DNA from: Linum tenue
Lineage: Eukaryota; Streptophyta; Magnoliopsida; Malpighiales; Linaceae
Direction: 5' to 3'
DNA: 64,000 nt
NCBI GenBank assembly: GCA_946122785.1
Contig: CAMGYJ010000005.1
Coordinates: 37,748,002 to 37,812,001 of the forward strand
A program made the translations under genes and the position numbers. Below are positions 46,255 through 56,819 of this stretch, piece after piece. The notes beneath the pieces are model-generated. The model had not been told where the DNA came from and did not search any database. It was given only the letters and a program-made list of their open reading frames with translations. Position 1 is the stretch's first letter. Every line of letters starts with the position of its first letter.

Positions 46255-46925
46255 CAAACGATGGGGGAGTAGCCCATTAACACCACAGAGTCTTGCCTAA
46301 GGAATTAGCAACTCTTTCCAGACCTACTTTAGACGTGAGCTCATAAGGCATATTGGAAAGACCACCCCATACCGGAAGAGATGTATTATCAATGGCAAGA
46401 AGACTGATACCTGGCTCCCATTGTCAGAGAAATACAAGTTTCTATCGATGATGCCAGAGTCCATTTTCAAATACTCACTAGCAAAATTCAGCATTGGGAA
46501 ATTGAAAGATAACCAGCTTCTTACCATTCAAGATACTCGAACTTCTCCATCCTCCCACCACCAGCTTGCTCAGTACTGGATTGAACAAATTGAGGCCAAT
46601 CAAACTATGAATTGAACTACTAGACTGTGCTCTCATCTCTTTGCACCTTCTTCAATCACCTCCCGTGGAATCCGTAACGAACCATTGATGTACTCAGGCT
46701 CGTAAAAATCAAGTCTATTTTATCCATAATCCCAAACAACGAAACCCACGATCGACTATCAGCGGTGGCTACCGCACCATCGGTGATGGCCGTCATCGCG
46801 CTTGTTTGACGAAGAAAGTTTTTCAGAGAAAAAAGAGGAAGAGAGAGAAGGAACTTTTTATTCAACCAACACATTGTTTCATTAAGAGAGTGAATTGAGT
46901 TTTTAAATAAGATAAATAATAACTT
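46255..46925 (-). pseudogene. L1 LINE ORF1 fragment (DUF4283 region)
   Basis: Minus-strand pieces follow the usual order of plant L1 ORF1: SWVSLFGIMDKID, then EPEYINGSLRIPREVIEEGA, then KLVFLxQWEPGIS and LPVWGGLSNMPYELTSKVGL followed by ERVANSLGKTLW. Several stops and shifts break it. In intact LINEs ORF1 binds element RNA. Nothing of ORF2 is attached. It is bounded on the left by family B sequence and on the right by Athila pol, so the flanks look like deletion junctions. Confidence 0.7.
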
Positions 46926-46934
46926 ATTTATTAT

Positions 46935-48784
46935 AGACAAGTGGGTCAGCCCCACTCAAGTGGTCCCGAAGAAAGGCGGGATGACTGTGGTCCCGAATGA
47001 GAAGAAAGAGCTAATCCCGATGCGGACCGTGACCGGCTGGAGAGTCTGCATCGATTACCGGCGCCTGAACGATGCCACCAGGAAAGACCATTTTCCCCTA
47101 CCCTTCATTGATCAGATGTTGGAGAGGTTGGCAGGCCATGAGTTTTATTGCTTCTTGGATGGCATGTCTGGTTATTTCCAGATTCCAATCGCACCAGAGG
47201 ATCAGGCGAAGACCACATTCACTTGCCCCTTCGGTACTTTTGCTTACCGGAGGATTCTATTCGGGCTGTGTAATGCACCGACGACCTTCCAGAGATGCAT
47301 GCTGGCGATCTTCGACCGACTGGTCGGCGAGATCATGGAAGTCTTCATGGATGACTTCTCAGTTTATGGAGACTCCTTCACTCATTTTCTCCATAACCTG
47401 GAACTCGTTCTGAAGAGGTGCGAGGAGACTAATCTGGCACTCAGCTGGGAGAAGTGCCATTTTATGGTCCGTGAGGGGATTGTGCTCGGGCACTAGATCT
47501 CCAAGCAGGGGATTGAGGTGGATCGCGCGAAGATTGAGACGTTCAGTCAGCTACCTCCTCCCATTTCTGTGAAGGGGATTCGCAACTTCCTGGGTCATGC
47601 AGGCTTCTACCGGTGCTTCATTAAAGATTTCTCGAAGATTGCCCTGCCTCTGACCAAGCTGCTCGAGAAGGATGCACCATTCCATTTCACTCCTGAGTGC
47701 ACAACGGCATTCGAGACTTTGAAGGAGAAGCTTACCCATGCACCCATCATGGTGACTCCTAACTGGTCTCTTCCCTTTGAGCTGATGTGCGATGCGAGTG
47801 ACTATGCAGTCGGAGCCGTTTTGGGTCAGAGACGCGGGAAGCACTTCCAGCCCATCTATTCTGCGTCAAAGACCTTGAACGACGCACAGGAGAATTAAAC
47901 CACCACTGAGAATGAGCTCCTCGCTGTGGTCTATGCATTTGATAAATTCCGACCATATTTGGTGCTCTCCTATGTGGTGGTCTACACAGACCACTCGGCG
48001 ATTCGCTACCTGATGAGCAAGGCAGATGCATAGCCTAGGCTCATCCGCTGGATCCTACTTCTGCAGGAATTTGATATAGAGATTCGGGACAAGAAGGGAG
48101 CCGAGAATGTTGTTGCAGATCATCTGTCACGGTTGGAAGCCCCTCCGGTGGTCAACTTCGTGGAGGAGATCGATGACTTTCCCGGGTGAGCGATTGCTGG
48201 CGATGACATTGGTGGACAGCGTGGCCCCTTGGTATTCTGACTTTGCCAATTATCTGGTGGGAAAGCAGTAACCAAAGGGGATGGCCACTCATGCAAAGCT
48301 CAAGTTCTTCTCTGACCTGAAGCATTACTTCTGGGAGGATCCTTACCTATTCAGGATCGGAGCAGATGGCGTGATCCGGCACTATGTCATGGAGCACGAG
48401 ATGGGAGACATCCTGTCTCAATGCCACGAGGGACCTACTGGAGGTCACCATGGAGGAAACCGCACGGCGTGGAAGGTGCTACAGTCGGGCTTCTATTGGC
48501 CCTCGCTCTTCAAGGATGCAGACACCTTCGCACGACAGTGCGACCGCTGCCAAAGGTCAGGTAACATTTCTTCCGGGATGAGATACCCCAACATATTTCT
48601 GTCATTTGTAAATTTTTTTATGTTTGGGGTATCAATTTCATGGGCCCATTCCCTCCATCTTTTGGCAATCTGTACATACTGGTTGCAGTGGACTACGTCT
48701 CGAGGTGGGCAGAAGCTCAAGCCATGCCCACCAATGATGCAAGACTGGGATGACCATGGTCCGAGCAGCGACCCCATTCAGTGA
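46935..48784 (+). pseudogene. Athila-like pol: RT, RNase H and integrase N-terminus
   Basis: The reading starts DKWVSPTQVVPKKGGMTVV. The RT continues with GWRVCIDYRRLNDATRKDHF and FMDD (residues 129-132 from Met 46960). In-frame stops lie at 47494-47496, 47896-47898 and about 48031. RNase H reads PFELMCDASDYAVGAVLGQR and later VVYTDHSAIRYL. A shift near 48190 leads to the integrase HHCC region ([29 protein letters not shown]). After another shift near 48575 the core keeps [16 protein letters not shown] but is lost before the second Asp and the Glu. It cannot make active integrase. The motifs identify the Athila lineage. Confidence 0.88.
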
Positions 48785-51043
48785 GGCCACCCTCCGTCAT
48801 CAGCACATGCTTGGCGACAGGGGCGTTTGGCATGGATTGCGGGTCTCCCTCGGCCGCCTGCACCTGAACCTGCCGGGGACGATCAGCCAGAGTCGAGCGC
48901 AGCTGGGGGCGCCGGGTTCCCCACCGTACTATTCGTCGTGCCCAGGCCCCCGCGAGCCTCTCCGCTGCTCCCGGGTCTCCCACTCTCGCGGTCTCCATTC
49001 CTGACTAGTTGGCAGCCATTGCTCTACAGAACGAGCGCATTCTGGCCGTCCAGGAGGGCATTCATACCCGCCTCGATCGTGAGCGGGACCGTGGTCGTCG
49101 TTTTATGTCTGGATAGCACTACATCATGTCTTACCTGGGCCTGGACCAGAACTCGGTCCACTACCCCTTCGTGTAGTCACCGGGGTATGAGGACGAGTAC
49201 CCTCCACCCACCGGCGATGGTGGCGATGCGTTCTAGTGGCGAGTGGCTGGTTCTGCACTTAATTTCTTTTACAGACTGAGACTCCATGTTTTTGTTGTTA
49301 TTTTCTGTTTTGTTCTTTTGGATTGTAGACATGGAACTCCGGTTCTTTCACCCAGTGTGTGTCTTTTGATGACTTTAGCTCTGTGCCTTGGACTGGCCCC
49401 CCTTCCAGTCCCCTGCTATTGACTGGTCTGCCTTCCAGTCCCTGTTCCTGATCTCCTTTCACGGTAACATCGTTCCCCTTCCCTCTGCTCCATTGAGGAC
49501 ACTGTCACATTTAAGTGTGGGGGGAGGGGGGGGGGGGTCTTTGTATTCATTGGAACGTATATATGTGTGCTTGGAGCCTAGTCCGCTGTTCAAATCTCGA
49601 GATTTGAGGGCTCCAAGCACTGCTGTTTGCTTGATCATATTGGCACTGTGGAGTTAATTGGTGAATATTATGGCTTTCGAATTAATGCATGACAACTGAA
49701 GTGTGACTAGGACAACCTGTAATGATGACTGAGACGTGCAGTAGAATTGTATAGGGGTTCAGTTCTTCAACTATTTGCTTACCAACTGTGACTTGGATTG
49801 ATCACTTGTTCTTGACATTCGTTTATGCATCTAGCTCAGGGAATCAGAATGAGAGATAGAGCATATAGGTAGCCATGGGAGATTTGAGTCAGCTCGTTTA
49901 TTTCTTGTGCGATAGTTCCCTCTTCCATGATGTGTAGCATTCACGTTGTCACTAGCTAAGATGATGGAGGCATAGGATTAGCCCACGACCAAATTGACTG
50001 TCCTGATGTGTCATACCCCCTAGTCAGCCCTTTGAGCCGTGTGTTATCCTTTCTTTCGGTCTACAATGGAAAATCACCCTTTTGCATCTCTTAGAAGGTT
50101 CCACAGAGTGGTTTTTACATGTTCTCTGCTGTTTCTACTAAATATAATGTGAGGGTTGGAGGTAGTTCTTAAAAAGTTGGGCATGTGTTTGAAAAATGTG
50201 CATAGGTGGCGGTTCTCTCAAGAAATGAGAAAAAAAGGAAAAGGAAAAAAAAAAGATGAATGAAAGCAAAAGAGAGCCACCACCAAAAATCTGAATAGTG
50301 CCCATTAAGTAGTGTTTCTTAGCAGTGTGGCTTGGAAATACTAACATTTATGTGACCTCCTTCGCTCTTGTGCTCTAAAGAATGTGAGTAATGCAGAATG
50401 GCAGAAAGAAAGTAAGTGGTTTGATTGACTGTGATTGTGTTGGGTTTGGAATTGTGGAACCTTGAGCTATGAATACTTCCACCACCTAAAAGGCCTTTTC
50501 CCCACGTCCAAGACCCTAGCCAGTCATCTGAACCTGTGTCTAAGACCTTCGGATTAGTTAGTGGTGACACCCGATATGTGAACTCTAACATTTAGAGGCT
50601 GCCGTCATGGTGAAGAGACGTTAGGAATTGAGAGTATGAGTATGCACATCTTGCATCAAAATTCTGTCCTGGCCCCACTGGTCGAGAGTGAGCGATTTAT
50701 TTCCTCATATTTTCTACACTCTTTACCCCGGTGAGGACCTAGATTGCTCGGACTTAATTCTGATATCTTGAGCTTTGTGCATGAAGCGACTGTCTTGGAT
50801 AAGTGGTTGAGTCAAGTCTATGTTGGTTGGTGAACAGAAGGGAGACTCTTCATTTGCTTGACTTTGCTGCACTCGAATGTCATTTGTGGTGGTTGTCTTT
50901 GAGGTTGTCCATGTGTTAATGTACAAAAGCAGTATGATTCACGTGTTTTGTGCCGATATGATATGTCCCTAAATCGTGCTTGATTAAAACGTTTTGAGCT
51001 TACCTTGTGTCTGACTTGGTTTGCTTGGGGACAAGCAAACGGT
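48785..51043 (+). other. Athila-like element 3' region with internal polypurine tract and hairpin
   Basis: No intact gene. About 48830-49230 is GC-rich and partly open in several frames, possibly the eroded region downstream of integrase. A TTTAAGTGTGGGG tract with an expanded G-run lies at 49510-49540. A stem, CTTGGAGCC (49570-49578) with GGCTCCAAG (49609-49617), encloses the palindrome CAAATCTCGAGATTTG. Confidence 0.6.
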
Positions 51044-51059
51044 TAAGTGTGGGGGAGTT
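51044..51059 (+). other. Polypurine tract of the Athila-like element
   Basis: TTAAGTGTGGGGGAGTT ends at the TGATAACGATG start of the LTR, matching the tract at 6921-6935. Confidence 0.82.
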
Positions 51060-52511
51060 TGATAACGATGTATTTGCACATGTTTGCACCCTTAGTTCCT
51101 ATCCATTTACGGCTCGCAGTCGTGTATTTTTGGTCCGTTTTACGCTTGGTTGTACTACTTTGTCATATTTCTGGTCCCAGACGTCGAAGGAAAGGCTAAG
51201 CACGAGATTCGAGGCATTTAGAGGTCATTCAGTCGAGCTGGGAGCAAAACACGGGCAGGAGGCCTAACAAACACGACCGTGTACACAAACGAGCACACCA
51301 GGGTTTTATGTGCGAGAGCTGAACTGATGGAAAAGCAAAACACGGGCTGGCCTAATGAAGAACACGGCCGTGTCCCAAGCCGTGTTATTTATGCCGAGGC
51401 TGGTTTGAAGGGAGCTCCTGCAATGTCCAAAACACGGGCGGAAGTGACAAAAAGCACGATCGTGTCCATCTTTAGGCACGACCGTGTTTTGGCCGACGCG
51501 GGCGTGTTTTTAACACGTGGCAAGGGCACGGACAGGCAAAAGCAAAACACGGCCGTGCCCTCGACTGTGTTTTGCCCAGTATCGACTTTTTGAGGCAGAT
51601 TCGAGCCAAAGGAGAGGGAATCGACTTTTTAGAGCAAAAACAGAGTTTTAGAGAGAGAAAGTGCGAAGAATAAACCCTAGGAGCTATTTGGAGTGGATTT
51701 CTCACCATTGAAGCCCAGATTGCATCCCCAGGAGTGAAGATTGACATCCCATAGCAGATTCTTCCCATTGTTATGAGTATGACTGCTTTGTATTCTGTTT
51801 CCCTCTCTCTCTCTATGGAGTAGAACTTTCTCTCACTTGGGTATGAAGAACCCTAGTTCCATGTGTTAGGGATCTTGATTGTAATGACTTGGGATTGTTA
51901 TACTGTTTGATTATAATCGAATGATGCATAATTCATTGAATCAATTGAAGTCTGATCATCTTTTCTTGATTTCTGCTGCAACCTTAGATAGATAGAATCT
52001 GATTAGGTTGTTAGAGTTTCATCATTCGGTAGTGGTAGATTGGCTATACGAGAGTTAATCAATCTACTGCTTTGTACTGGAACCAAATTCCAGTAGTGGA
52101 GTTCTGTGCTTATTGCCTCAGCAGTCTATTCCGGTGAAGGTTAGTCGCCTGCCGGTTAGCTTGCCTGAGAGGGCTTGGTCAGCTTAAGAGATTCCAAACT
52201 ACTATCGGATCTTCCGCAGTTTAATCAACAGTTAATCAACCCAGTGTAATTACAATTGAGACCTAACTAAGGAGCTAAGGGGACTCATTCCCGAGTGACT
52301 CTTCCTTGACTTCAGAAAACCGAACCAATTCCTGTTTTCTTACTGCTTTTAGTTAAAACAACAATCACTCAACTTAGTTTGCTAGATAACAAATATACAC
52401 GGAGTAGGCAGTAGATCTAGACCCCGGGTTGACAATTAGAGCTTGCCTGTTACTGCATTTCCGGACTGCCATTACACTTGGTCGCAGTTTGGTGTTGTAT
52501 TTAGCGTGTCA
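51060..52511 (+). repeat. Athila-like 3' LTR with palindrome array
   Basis: It starts TGATAACGATG and ends TTAGCGTGTCA. The region 51250-51585 has at least seven CACGNCCGTG-type palindromes or half-sites (for example AACACGGCCGTGTC at 51361). No 5-bp TSD can be tested because the left end is lost. Confidence 0.88.
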
Positions 52512-52512
52512 G

Positions 52513-52566
52513 AAAGGTTTTGACCAATTATTTTAGTTGGTCGTCAATACACCAGTCAAACCTTTT
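52513..52566. other. Nested hairpin next to the LTR end
   Basis: AAAGGTTTTGAC (52513-52524) can pair with GTCAAACCTTTT (52555-52566), and GACCAA (52522) with TTGGTC (52537). Meaning unknown; it may be a decayed MITE. Confidence 0.5.
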
Positions 52567-52605
52567 CACCGTAACACTTTATTGACACTTGCTTATTTAG
52601 ATGTC

Positions 52606-52838
52606 TAGGGGTGTGCAATGGTTCGGTCCTAGACCAGGCCGGACTGAGTATAATGTGGTCTGTCCTTGGTCCACATGGATTTTGCAATTACTGAACAAAT
52701 GATGGACTGAACTGATATTTTGACCGGACCAAAACGAACCAAACCGAATACTATGATGGTCCGGTCCTTGGTCCTAAGATGTCTTTTCATTAATGGACCG
52801 CGGTGCTCATGACCGAACCGAACCGTTGCACACCCCTA
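52606..52838. mobile_element. Small hAT MITE
   Basis: Ends are TAGGGGTGTGCAATGGTTCG and, at the right, CGTTGCACACCCCTA. The 8-bp TSD is TAGATGTC (52598-52605) and TAGATGCC (52839-52846), one mismatch. The 233-bp element has GGTCCG/CGGACC-type inverted content and no ORF. Confidence 0.85.
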
Positions 52839-52846
52839 TAGATGCC

Positions 52847-53254
52847 ACATATTTTGTTACATGTAGTTAGTAAAAGTTTGTTTAGTACCCCGTAAATGTA
52901 CTAAATGAGCTTATAAATTCGCTCTTACAATATTTTAAAGTCGTCTCTCTTTTATCATTTATTTAATGTTTCACGTAATGAGCAATTATAAAATGGTCGA
53001 ATCTTCTCCTACAGTTGAATGATATAACATCTTGTATGATACAAACTAAATTTATATTTTTATGTTATGGTCGATTGGATACACGGATTGATTCAAAGGG
53101 ATTGATGGATTCAAGTGAAATCTAGACATTAAACCAATATGTAAATTAAAAAAATTGAAGGTTCCAAAATCTCATAAAATTTAGTTAAAAAAATAATTAT
53201 TCAATGATTTTACTTTAAAATTAAATTTGGACTAATTTATAATTAGCTAGGCAA
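52847..53254. other. AT-rich spacer
   Basis: No gene is visible. GGATTGATTCAAAGGGATTG near 53085 faintly resembles the hAT-like element at 43880. Confidence 0.4.
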
Positions 53255-54300
53255 CAGTAAAACTACTATAAGAACTTTCTCTCACCAAAATACAAAGTGA
53301 CATAAAAATCTCACTCCCCTCTTCATCTATTATACATACGAAAGTATATTTAATAAGAAATGACTAATGACTACGAGTACGAGAGTGAGAGTGAGAGTGA
53401 GAGTACGAGTACGAGTACAAGATGGGACTAGATGATTTTCATACACCAAATTAAGGATACATATCATTGGTTGAAAGAAATTAACGTGCGTAAAATTAAT
53501 CTGAGATTGAGTTGTACGTAGTAGTACGACATGCATTCTATGTGCTTAATCCTGATCATTTGCTAATTTCCCATAAAAAAACCCTCGTCTTAATGCCTGC
53601 AGCAAAGGCCAAAAACTTGGCACCCGATACCTGAATCTGACATCGACAACAAATGAAACAACATGATATCATGATCATGATTAGTAAGGTATAAATATGG
53701 ATAACCCATCAAGCTAATAGAGGCAAGAATAAAGGGAAAGAAGTTCATTGCTTGGACTGGAAATGTCATAGAGATTAAATATCATGTTTAAATTTTGATT
53801 TAACATTGCAATATTGAACTTTACTCACATAACTGAAAACATGCCCCTTTTCCTTGAAAAATAAAAATCGCCGGTTGCCTAATTAGTAATTACCCAGAAA
53901 AATAATACAGAAAAGCACCTTTACGCATCATGCATAACCACTTTCTAATTAATTCCTAACCATATATATCTTTTTTTAATTTGTTACATAAATAATTATA
54001 TAAATTATATTCTACTAAATGGCATACCTTTTGATGAATTTCAAAACAAAAACATATTAATCGAGATGTCCTATATTATGATATAGCGGTATAATTCACT
54101 ATTGTGGTATAAAAATAAACCATACCGATATGATAATTGGTATACACTATGAAGAAGTTAGCAATTTTTATAATTTCTTAAAATCTTAGACATGTCCAGC
54201 ATTATATATTCTTGTAATTTGATATAGTTGAATTCAAATAAATATATGATAATCGTGTGGTGCTTTGTGATAATACAAGGAGATTACAACATATATATAT
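53255..54300 (-). repeat. Peptide block 3, downstream part, with a microsatellite
   Basis: Homologous to 40605-41580 and to block 1, with TTGTACGTAGTAGTACGACA near 53510. A GAGAGT/GAGTAC microsatellite lies at about 53377-53421. It has no TE insertion. Confidence 0.75.
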
Positions 54301-54380
54301 CTCCATGAATCCATCCTAGTGTAAATAAAAACTATACTAGCAACGACATCGCCATAGTATCGTACAAAAAAATAGGGAGA

Positions 54381-54584
54381 CTAGCTCATACCATCGCAGT
54401 CTTCTAGAAGATAGGTTGACGATTTGGGAGCGTTGAATGCCGACGGTTGATCGTCGATCGTCGCCGGGGGAGCACCCGACGTCGTGGCCGGCCTACCAGC
54501 TGAAGTTGCAGAAAGCTGCAGAAACAAGAAGAAGAACACAATAGTGATCGCTACTGCTGCGCTTACTCTTTTTCCCATCGCCAT
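54381..54584 (-). CDS. Small secreted peptide precursor, copy 3 (intact)
   Basis: A 67-residue protein: signal peptide from MAMGKRVSAAVAITIVFFFL to SATSA, then GRPATTSGAPPATIDDQ and the conserved C-terminus SAFNAPKSSTYLLEDCDGMS. The predicted mature part is about 38 residues, acidic, with one Cys. It is very close to copy 1 and lacks eight residues that copy 2 has in the variable middle. Two nearby ATGs (codons 1 and 3) both keep the signal. A TATA box lies about 113 bp upstream. The family is not recognised; a secreted signalling or defence peptide is the natural guess and remains inference. It would be processed in the secretory pathway. Confidence 0.72.
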   Translation of the reverse strand: MAMGKRVSAAVAITIVFFFLFLQLSATSAGRPATTSGAPPATIDDQPSAFNAPKSSTYLLEDCDGMS

Positions 54585-54950
54585 CTTTTGCTAGCTAACT
54601 AACAATGCAATCTCTTAGGTTGCGGTTAACAAGTTAGCTAGCTTTGCTATTTTGATTAGCAGTGCAAGTTGGGGGAGAGCTTAATTAAAAGCATCCTATT
54701 TATATTGCTAAATAATGCATGCGTAACAGTAAGTAACCATGGAGATTTTGGCTCTTTTGGTCGCTTAGTGTCACAATGAATAAGTTTTTGACTCCACTAA
54801 AACTCGGCCTCTCTTAATTATATGATCAAATGAACAAGTCGTATTATCGTTGAGTGTCGTCGTATGCACCTACCAGTGGATTAAGCAACTCATCAACGTA
54901 AGTTACATGGTAGCTGTTTATTTGTATTCTGCGTACAAGGCTATATATAA
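54585..54950 (-). promoter_or_regulatory. Promoter region of peptide copy 3
   Basis: TATAAATA (minus strand) at 54697-54704, 113 bp before the ATG. The flanking sequence, including TTAGCTAGCAAAAG next to the start and TTTTGGCTCTTTT about 150 bp upstream, is shared with copies 1 and 2. Confidence 0.6.
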
Positions 54951-55147
54951 TCACTAAAGAGAAATTACCTTTAGCGGCTAACAAAATGGGTTAGGTTACA
55001 CCCATTAGTTTTGTAGTACTAAAAACCTAATTTAATGGTTGTAATTTAATAAAGAAAGATCCAATTGCCCATATCATAGAGAGGTAAATAAAGAGAGCTG
55101 CCAGATTTTCTGTCGGCCTGGATATTGGTTGTGACTGGCGCGGATTA

Positions 55148-55770
55148 CAGACCGTTTGATATCAAATGAATCAAAAATTCATTTCATTGTAAAATGAATT
55201 ATCGTATAAAATTCATTGTCAAATGAAATCTTGTGTTTGGTACGTCACACTCAAATATTTAGAAATAAAATGAATTTTCGTGTAGAATTCATTGTCAAAT
55301 AAATCTTGTGTTTGGTATGTCATATATATAAGTAATCTACAGACTGTTTGGTACCAAATCAATCGAGAACTCATTTCATTGTAAAATGAATTACAGTGTA
55401 GAATTCATTGTCAAATAAAATCTTGTGTTGGGTATGTCATATTTAAATCTTTAGAAATAAAATAAATTGCAGTGTAGAATTCATTGTCAAATGAATTATT
55501 GTGTTTGGTATGTCATATGTATAAGTAATTTAGTTAATAAAAGAGTATAATTATATCATTCTTTATAATTAGTAAATACTTGTGAAATTAATTTGAAAAT
55601 TCCATCTCATTTCCTCGAAATTGCTATAACTAGTTCCAATTAGATAGAATTTAAAATTTAAAATTTAAAATGAATTTTGTTAAATACCAAACACAAAACT
55701 GTTTCATTTTCAAATGAATTACTCAAAACTTATGGAATTCATTTATACCAAATGGTATGTAAAACTCTTT
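55148..55770. mobile_element. MITE-like element made of tandem AAATGAATT units
   Basis: Ends are roughly inverted: CAGACCGTTTGATATCAAAT on the left and, in reverse complement, CATACCATTTGGTATAAATG on the right. Inside are about four tandem units of 65-110 bp around GAATTCATTGTCAAATGAA and TTGTGTTTGGTATGTCATAT. A TTA/TAA next to the ends hints at a PIF/Harbinger-type target, unproven. No gene. Confidence 0.5.
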
Positions 55771-55904
55771 TCAAATCACCCAAAAAAATTAAATGGGTCA
55801 TAACTCATTCGTTTTACATCTGATTTCAAAAACCTTTGCACAGAAAAAACAGATTTTTTGTGCTCTACAAGATGATATTCATTTTTATATATTTTGGAGC
55901 AAAA

Positions 55905-56592
55905 TTTTTATGACGTCTTACCACTATAATATCACGATATTATCACTGACGGTGATATAATATCTCAGTGGTATGATGTTGATATGATAGTGATATGATG
56001 TTGACAAATGATTTAATTACGTCATATCACTGTCATATCATGATTTATCACTATGGTATGATGTTGGTATAAGATCTTGTGTTGACAAAACATAACAAAA
56101 TATATATCATTGTGCATATTATAATTAATGTGTTCTTTCTATACAATATCTTTTAATTTTGAGTTAAAATGAAAAATATGAGTCTTTCTACCTTCATATC
56201 ACTATATTACCACTGACAGTAATATGATCATTGGTATGATATGATAGAGATAATATTGATATGATGTTGATATGATAGTGATATGATGTTGGTGTGAGGT
56301 CTTATGTTTGACAAAATAGTTTGATAAGATCATATCACTGTCATATCATGATATTATTGCTATGCTAACATGATATGATGTTGGTATGACACTGATAAGA
56401 TAGTGATAATACTACAATCAACACGCGTTTTAAAAAATTAATTTTTTTCTTTGCTTAAAATATGAAAAAATGGATATAATTGTGTAGATCATCATTAATG
56501 CGTTCTTTCTATACAAATATATTTAAGTTCCGAGTTATTAAAATGAACGTTGTAGGATCATATTAAGAAAAATAGGGGATTAGGAAAAGTAT
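55905..56592. repeat. ATATGATGTTGATATGATAG-rich repeat, left of the LINE
   Basis: An AT-rich tract with many variants of GATATGATGTTGATATGATA and its reverse complement TATCACTGTCATATCA. It is homologous to 33620-34050. The LINE at 56593 interrupts the sequence, which continues at 62785. Confidence 0.6.
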
Positions 56593-56819
56593 CTTGATAA
56601 AAACAGGAAAATATTTTGGTGTTTGTATTGAAATACAAAGAATGAGACACTGATAAAGCTCTCTGAAAAAGCATGCCTTGGCTACCGCCGATTAGCATAC
56701 CCATCCTCCGTCTCACCGTTCAGAGGAACCGCCATATTCCTCACTGGAGACATCCCCGATCCAACAAAGCAAAATAACATAAACCTCTGCATGAAGAGGG
56801 ATTCTCCCGTCAGGGATCT

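Larger units (their letters stand above)
46930..52511 (+). mobile_element. Truncated Athila-like Ty3/gypsy element with 3' LTR
   Basis: It opens abruptly in the reverse transcriptase at about 46930. RT, RNase H and the start of integrase are present, then a long 3' region, a polypurine tract (51044-51059) and a 1452-bp 3' LTR. The 5' LTR, gag and protease are missing. It shares LTR, tract and hairpin with the elements at 167-8546 and 5325-6714. Confidence 0.88.

Noticed and set aside
48717..49279. Overlapping open frames in the GC-rich part of the Athila-like element
   Set aside because: Several frames on both strands are open because of GC content, none continuous with integrase; no env-like motif could be supported.
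53377..53421. Minus-strand Thr/Leu-rich open frame over the microsatellite
   Set aside because: Simple-sequence translation in a non-coding block shared with the other two copies.
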